This document shows, one piece after another, positions 58,079 through 64,000 of a DNA stretch of 64,000 nt. Within the stretch, counting starts at the first letter, position 1, and the number at the start of each line of letters is the position of its first letter. Below the pieces are notes generated by a model. The model worked only from the letters and a program-made list of their open reading frames with translations, was not told the origin of the DNA and did not search any database. The stretch covers positions 12,775,290-12,839,289 of the forward strand of contig OX388316.1 in the NCBI GenBank assembly GCA_947579605.1, in the 5' to 3' direction. The translations under genes and the position numbers were made by a program. The DNA comes from Athripsodes cinereus (lineage: Eukaryota; Arthropoda; Insecta; Trichoptera; Leptoceridae).

Positions 58079-59587
58079 AATATCTATTAATTTTCATAAA
58101 TTTATATGGAATTTTAAAAAATAAACATCAACTCAATCAATGAAGTTTGTTCTAATCAAATGAAATCGAAAATAACGAATTGATTATTTTGATAACGTAT
58201 TACAAATTCTTCAACTTACAGAAACAGGCATGAAAAAAACGACTAGCATGTTTTATTGGACACATGCGATAGAAAGATATAGAAAACTGATAAACTTTTT
58301 TTATTTTTATCGGCTACCCACCCGTTTTCGAATGACTTGACACTGATAAACTTACAACTACAAAAGGATAACTTTAAAACAATGCTGTTAAATATAATAT
58401 TTTATAAATAGTAACCAGGTAATGAAATTAATTGTGACTCATCATATTTTCCTTACACGCCATAGAAGCACTATGACGAATAGCTGTTGTGTTGACTTTA
58501 TACAATTACATTATAAATACCTACATACTTATGCCATTTCTCAAGAGCTCGATTTAATAGGAACAACAATAATAATAGATTATGTAAGTACTCACTAAAG
58601 TTTATGTTATTTAATGATAATACTCGTAGTTTAGTTAAGTAGGTATGTGACATTTTTTATACTTGACGACTTGTTCTGTGAGGATTATTTCATTCAATAT
58701 CCAAAGTTTGTATACACGATACAAAACAAAACCTTTATATAATCTTGAGAGAAAGTTATCAAAATCCTATGCCAGGTTTTCGGTTATTGGATACACTTAT
58801 TCTTAAAATAATCGTTATACCTATACATAAAATCCATGAGACATGTGTGTTATGAAAATGATATATGACTCATTGTTAATAAAGCTTGTATTGAGTACAG
58901 AGGAGGCTTAGCCTAAACAAGTCTCTATAAGCTGACATAATGATGAACTTCAAAGAAATATTGTGTTTTTTCATCGCCTGTATGAATGCCGCCTATGAGT
59001 TTATTGGAAAAGTTTCTTATTTCACTTTTAGGATAGGTAAAGAAGATCGAAACAATACTTTCTTATATTATGTACACAATGCCATCACAATTTGATTTTC
59101 ATTTATATTTTCTCAATTCTATGTCACTAGGTATAATGCTTTGTGTCAATAAGCGCGACATTCTGATTGTATTTCAACATATTGATTCTGTGATATACAA
59201 TTTTAATATTATTATAATAGTTGTAGTACATAATATGTATAGGTTTTTAAATTATTTGTTGTTTCTGTAAACCTTTCAAGAAAGGATTTTATTTTAATCA
59301 ACCAATTAATAAATGCTTGCTTTGCTCAGGATTTCATTATAAAACAGTGAATAAAATACACAATTCAAAATCATGGTTTGCTGATCGACGCTATATTTTT
59401 AATTGTCTTAAATGTTCTTATGTCACTTCAAACTATATACCGTTATATGGGTATTTATACTTTTGCATGTTTTTTAATCGTTTATTTGATCTTAAATTTT
59501 GATTATATTTTACAAAAATATAATCGGTGAAATCATACAACATTTCGAATAGTAGGTATAATAATGTAATACCTGTTATGTATGTAT
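58079..59587. other. Intergenic, nothing recognised
   Basis: AT-rich, no supportable gene or repeat. Confidence 0.35.
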
Positions 59588-59765
59588 TTTAAAAAAAAAA
59601 AAGATAAACCTATCTGGGTTTTTGTTATAAACCCAAATACAACCATATACACCTTTCACAGTAAGCTAAAAGCTTGTGTCGTGAATGGGGAGTTTGCCGG
59701 CACCTGGGATCGAACCCCGGACCCCTTGCCCCGAGACTACCTCCAGGCTACCGACGAACTCAATA
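59588..59765 (-). repeat. tSINE copy, nearly full length
   Basis: On the minus strand: gagttcgtcggtagcctgga, a shortened anticodon-arm region (gtctcggggcaaggggtcc), a B box with one change (GGTTCGATCCC to gttcgatccca context), gccggcaaactccccattca, agcttactgtgaaaggtgta and the tail atctgggtttttgttataaa mirrored, with poly-A at 59591-59603. Confidence 0.86.
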
Positions 59766-60845
59766 TATTTCTTATAAATTGACTGTACATCACCTATTTC
59801 TTGTCCTCTATGTTCATAGGCTTCTTTAATTCGATGTTGTCTAAATGTATTCCTAATGAATGTGAATACACTTTGTTAGTTGTAGGTATGTTCAATAACT
59901 CATCCATGAATTACGGATAATCCCCGACATGTTTATGTACAGAAATTTTTTTTCGATGACATTCTTTAGGCATTATGCGGAGCGTAGGTAGTCTATAGTT
60001 GAAGATATTATTTTCTATCATTTATGCCACATAATTTATGGGATTGCTGCCGTTTTCGCTTGATTTAAATATAAATATCTGCTGTCTTGTACAATCCGGA
60101 TTTACTTGTCAGTCAAAAAACCTAGAAAGATCACTTCAAATATTATATCGGCTGAAAATTTCATATATAGATATCATTCTGGAAATCGTATTTTTTAAAA
60201 CTTACTCTGCTTTTTAATATGTGTTTTTATGTCACTCAATTTTGTTCAGATATTCACAAATTCAACATTGAACAGATGTACAAAGTAGATAAAATACATT
60301 GACAAATTATTCATAAAGTACTTATCGTTCAATGGACAACGTTCAGTTATTATTTCTTGCTGGAGTTTTCTGGAGAGAGTATAGAAAAATACATACTAGG
60401 CACATATTATTATGTTAATATTCTACAAAAGAAGTAAAAAGTCATAATTCAAAATTTGTTTAAATTAAAAATCGCGTAATTAAACTGACGTTTGTAATAT
60501 TTCCTTTGTGCTATCATACAAAATTAATCCATTTACAAGGATACCTAATAAAATGCTGATTGGTTGTATGTAGTGTTAGGTAAATATTATTTATTGTTAG
60601 TTGACCAATGATAATTAAAAACATTTAATATATGACAAATAGTATTAATTGAATTTCGTAATAAAGAAAATAATTATTAATTCGAACGAGAACATGTTAT
60701 AATGTATTCTAACTAATTACATACATAATACATGCCATTCATTACGATTTGTATTGAAATTGTTTGATACAGTAAATTCAGAAAATAAATTAACTTTTAT
60801 TAATATAAAATATAATGTCGTATACAAGATTTAAATGTAAAATTT
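59766..60845. other. Intergenic, nothing recognised
   Basis: AT-rich, no supportable feature. Confidence 0.35.
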
Positions 60846-60985
60846 ATTAATTTTAAAAAATAAAATATAAAAATATATTATTGAGCACTGTTTAATCTCC
60901 ACTATGTTCGCCTATAGGTACTTGTAGGCATCTTCAGGGAAACTTCCAATAATATATTTTTATATTTTATTTATTAAAATTAAAA
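60846..60985 (-). repeat. HH-family hairpin with hammerhead-like core
   Basis: AT-rich arms 60846-60884 and 60945-60985 are inverted. The central part on the minus strand reads CTGAAGA-T-GCCTA...TAGGC-GAAC (60937-60906), close to the hammerhead core with GAAC for GAAA. It is followed by atagtggagattaaacagtg, the shared tail. Confidence 0.72.
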
Positions 60986-61513
60986 ATGGATTTCCACAGC
61001 GTAAACACAAAAACTCTTGAATTAAAATTTATTGATCTTTATGTGGTATGCATTTGTACATAATAATGCATAACAATTTTATTCAAGAAAACCTAACGTA
61101 TGTGAAGTTATTATTTAGAAATAAAGTAATTTGTTAGTTTTGTAGAGCATACGGAAAATGAATATCCTGTTATTCGATTAAACAGCGTTTGACAAATGAG
61201 GTGTTAAACGTTTTTCAAGAACGGTTCTTTCCATACCAAATACTTACATATTTATAGACTGTGTTGGTGTTAAGGTAATAAAATTCCATAACGAAGAAAA
61301 AAATCAAATGTTTTCTCTACTTTATAATAATAATAATAATAATAACTAGACAATTTATAGTGCGCCGTTTTGTGGAATATATTCACTTCAAGGGCGCATC
61401 CTAAAATATCGTGTTTATACCTATGATTGAAGCCTGATACATATAATACAAATATTAATAAGCTATTATAAAAACTAAACATATATAAATAACAATAAGT
61501 TGTACAATTTATA
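60986..61513. other. Intergenic; (AAT)n microsatellite
   Basis: A TAA-repeat lies at 61324-61346. The part next to 61513 is the 3' flank of the LINE that follows. Confidence 0.4.
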
Positions 61514-62096
61514 TCATTTATATGATATACCAAACAAGTGTGTCTTTAATCGACTCTTGAACAGATCAAGAGACTGTGTCTTACGCACTTGTTCAGGAAG
61601 ATCATTCCACATGGATGGTCCAGCCGAGCTGAAGGCTCGAAAGGAATACTTAGGTCTCCCTCTTACACCGATTTCCGTCAACCTGACACCCGTATCAGAA
61701 CCTGACCTAAGAGTGCTTTGTCTTTGATTTGGAACTTGCTGTCTACAGAGTTCGGAGATGTATGATGGAGCCATATTATGAATGGATTTGAAGACTGTGA
61801 GGCAAACCTTGAAAGCAATCCTTTCAGCGCACTTGAGCCAGTGCAGATTTTTGAGGGTACTAGTTATATGGGAGCGTTGGTCCATTTTGAAAATTAAGCG
61901 GGCAGCGGCGTTGAGCACATATTGGATTCTCTGAAGCTGGTATTGCGGTAAATTGGCCAGAATACCGTTACAGTAATCTACCCGAGATACCACAAAGGAA
62001 TTTATCAATGTTCTAGCATCGTGGGATGTCAGACATCTTCTAATGGGAGTTAATTGCCTCAGTTTTGATTTTATGTTCTTTATTGAGAGAGAACTC
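61514..62096 (-). pseudogene. CR1/L2-type LINE, reverse-transcriptase C-terminal region
   Basis: Open minus frame from about 62096 to the stop at 61514. It reads LRQLTPIRRCLTSHDARTLI, NSFVVSRVDYCNGILANLPQ, LQRIQYVLNAAARLIF, LHWLKCAERIAFKVCLTVFK, FSSAGPSMWNDLPEQVRK and LFKSRLKTHLF. SR.DYCN, the LQRIQ..NAAARL block, LHWL....RI.FK and the final LFK..LKTHLF are the standard C-terminal order of CR1/L2-clade LINEs. The FADD catalytic region is absent. The frame is intact over about 190 codons, so the insertion is young. Its upstream end runs into an inverted repeat (62072-62201). Confidence 0.92.
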
Positions 62097-62201
62097 TTTC
62101 ATCTTATTAGGACATTGCTAATAAAACACAATTAAAACCATTATAAGGAGATTGACAATGTCCTTACAAGACGAAATTCCCCCCTCTCAATAAAGAACAT
62201 A
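62072..62201. repeat. Inverted repeat at the truncated end of the CR1/L2 LINE
   Basis: 62072-62122 and 62151-62201 are inverted at about 40 of 51 positions, 28 bases apart; both contain ctctcaataaagaacata or its complement. The left arm is part of the LINE frame. The right arm is the same LINE segment in opposite orientation. Confidence 0.7.
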
Positions 62202-62351
62202 TACATAAGAAGAAAACATAAATTGTTTTTAATGTCACCTGCATATTTCATTCTTACATATAAGGTAGGTACCTACATGAAAAAAATACTATGTAGGTGG
62301 AAGCAGGAAGTTTATATTTCTTTATTTAAAATATTGCTAGCAAAAAATATG

Positions 62352-62480
62352 TCTCCCTCTCTTTTCTGTTAGTTTTTTAATGTCCCGAAAATGGAAGGTA
62401 TTTGTGGTCTAGAATTATTACACGTAGGGATGTAGTTAGTCTATTCACTACCGCATTATTGGGAGATGTCGTATAGATAA
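62352..62480 (+). repeat. S270 copy, decayed
   Basis: ctccctctcttttctgttag, tttttaatgtcccgaaaatg, gaaggtatttgtggtct and gtagttagtctattcactac plus gggagatgtcgtatag follow the family order with the middle deleted. Confidence 0.55.
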
Positions 62481-63417
62481 ATTAAATATTATACCTATCT
62501 ATTGTCATGCTTTTCGATCACTTTCTGACAAGAGGATGCAGTTCCTACATAAATAAATAATAAACTAACTCAATATCACAGTAAAAATTAAAATATTAAA
62601 TATCTAAATTATAAATAAAATGGATTGAACTAGTTTTGATTGTGGTGGTGCGTGTTGAGGAAAACAATGTGGCATAGTCCATCATTCACAGAACGAGAGT
62701 TCAAATGTCAGGGTTGACAGATCGTGCCGTTCCATTCTGCTTTACATCTAAAGAATAAAAGTGAATCATTTGTCATTCCCCATAGCACTTATTGCCTTTC
62801 CGTCCAAATTATTATTATTTGTTAGGAACCTTTAAAAACCTACTACTTGAAAATGTGAAAAATATCCAGAAAATGTATTCGCTGTCATGGATGCTGTTGG
62901 GAGTAAGTGTGAAAGTAGTTTAATGTGCTAAAATGGGACAAAGTTCAATAATTTTATGAAAGGCGTAGATATTTTTACACATACACCTAATAAAGTAGGT
63001 ATATATGGAATACATTTCAACAAAAATATAATAGTTAACTAGATCCATATATCATCATCCTCAAACATCCTTACAGCCAGCGAAATGCTTGTTTTGTAAA
63101 TAGGTATAACTTATGGATTAACTGCGGTATTCGAAACCCAAAATTTTCCGTCAAAAATTTGTCAGATACAATATCGATATCTTTTATAATAGTTATTATG
63201 ACGTTTTGATTATTTTATACTATGTAACTTGTAAGCACGACTTAAAACAGAGATGTCTAGAGTAGCAGTAGAAAAGATGAACTGTTTAATCATATGAGCA
63301 ATCATACATGATTTTTTTACCTGCTGTGCATTTAAGTTCGTTAAGCATGAGCATTTTTGACATCTGGATAATGTGGTGATGGCAAATAACACCTAGCCAT
63401 CCCAAATGTCAACCTCA
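62481..63417. other. Intergenic, nothing recognised
   Basis: 62640-62720 is somewhat GC-richer; no identity visible. Confidence 0.35.
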
Positions 63418-63837
63418 CCTGCACGTGGTATTCCCTGCTAGACAACTAACGAGGCTCTGGCGACCGAGTAGCAGCGGTATAACTGTAACATCTACACAGG
63501 AGGAAATACCTGTGTCAGCTTTTCCCCCAGGAAGGCAACCTCGAAAATCCCCATACCACCGTACCAAATATGATGTGATATGGTTCCATGATGTAGGGCA
63601 GCAGCTGCATCAATTAAAATCCGGAAAAGTTCACAAAACACCCGAACCTCCAGGATACTGCGACTCACCAACCCGCATGGCAAGCGTGGTGAGGTAACGC
63701 CAACAAACCCTCCAAAACAACAACCAAGATGCCGTATTTTAGAGAGCCCAAGATAGAGCGGCGTGGAAGGCGATGGAGGAGGCCTTCGTCCAGGAGTGGA
63801 CGGGAGTAGGCTAGGAAGAAGAAGAAGAAGAAGAAGG
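63418..63837 (+). repeat. GC-rich composite retroposon ending in a LINE 3' end and (AAG)n
   Basis: About 420 bases are much GC-richer than the flanks. The last 90 read AQDRAAWKAMEEAFVQEWTG and a stop, the C-terminus of a LINE ORF2 related to 45330-45436, followed by seven AAG units (63815-63836). The first 300 bases (gcgaccgagtagcagcggta, acctccaggatactgcgact) have stops in all useful frames and no identity that I recognise. This is either a 5'-truncated LINE with a decayed frame or a SINE that borrowed the LINE end. Confidence 0.65.
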
Positions 63838-64000
63838 ATAATGTTTTCCATCTTCAAATACATTTAATATCTGTGCAAATTCTATCTTAAACTTGTAAGA
63901 TATAAGCTTTAAACGAGATTTTTTTGTATTTACAACAAGGTTTGATTAATTTAATAAAAGCAGTATCTATTAAATTAAATAAATACATAAGTTTCTTTAT

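Overview
The window looks like lepidopteran (moth or butterfly) nuclear DNA. It is strongly AT-rich and peppered with short palindromic runs such as taggtaggtacctac. It carries one recognisable insect gene end and otherwise a dense layer of degraded transposable elements. There are no bacterial-type operons, CRISPR arrays or rRNA genes. The species assignment is inference from sequence style and from the repeat types.

Positions 1-1017 (minus strand) hold the signal peptide and first eleven or so leucine-rich repeats of a long-type Toll receptor (Toll-6/Toll-7/18-wheeler/Tollo group), cut by the window edge. About 480 bases upstream is a TATA-less core promoter candidate, with an Inr and a DPE at the exact +28 spacing. 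I found no other host gene; the remaining 62 kb reads as the upstream flank of this gene.

The flank is built from repeat layers, named here for reference. (1) S270: an interspersed retroposon of about 235-270 bp, roughly 30 copies on both strands. In this window '+' means the orientation ending in GTGATGGTATAGTAG. One copy has jumped into another and made a 16-bp target duplication (29.8-30.1 kb). Its 3' end resembles that of a LINE also present here (4.9-5.2 and 39.1-39.2 kb), which suggests a SINE/LINE partnership. (2) tSINE: a tRNA-derived SINE with a perfect B box (3.6, 19.4, 37.6, 38.2, 43.9, 59.7 kb, plus a fragment at 41.7 kb). (3) 5'-truncated LINE 3' ends of several clades (4.9, 7.7, 23.3, 23.8, 27.7, 39.1, 45.4, 46.4, 61.5-62.1, 63.7 kb), and a LINE/SINE tail family with a GGAAGAGATCGC-type motif (6.3, 36.7, 44.0, 46.0, 50.3 kb). 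(4) DNA transposons: two non-autonomous hAT elements with 8-bp target duplications (11.4-12.0 and 43.5-44.5 kb), a pogo/Tc1-like element (46.8-47.3 kb), a probable Harbinger-like element splitting an S270 copy (32.0-32.5 kb), and small MITEs. (5) A set of head-to-head hairpins (5.8-6.9, 19.7, 48.1, 55.3, 58.0, 60.9 kb) that share a tail like GTGGAAGTTAAACAGTGTTT; several carry a hammerhead-ribozyme-like core, as known for Penelope-like retroelements.

Also present are a five-copy 128-bp tandem array (52.1-52.8 kb), a 17-bp expansion inside an S270 copy (47.9 kb) and several microsatellites. No host genes act together here. The interest lies in retroposon biology (LINE-borrowed 3' end, nesting, hairpin tails) upstream of a developmental/immune receptor gene.
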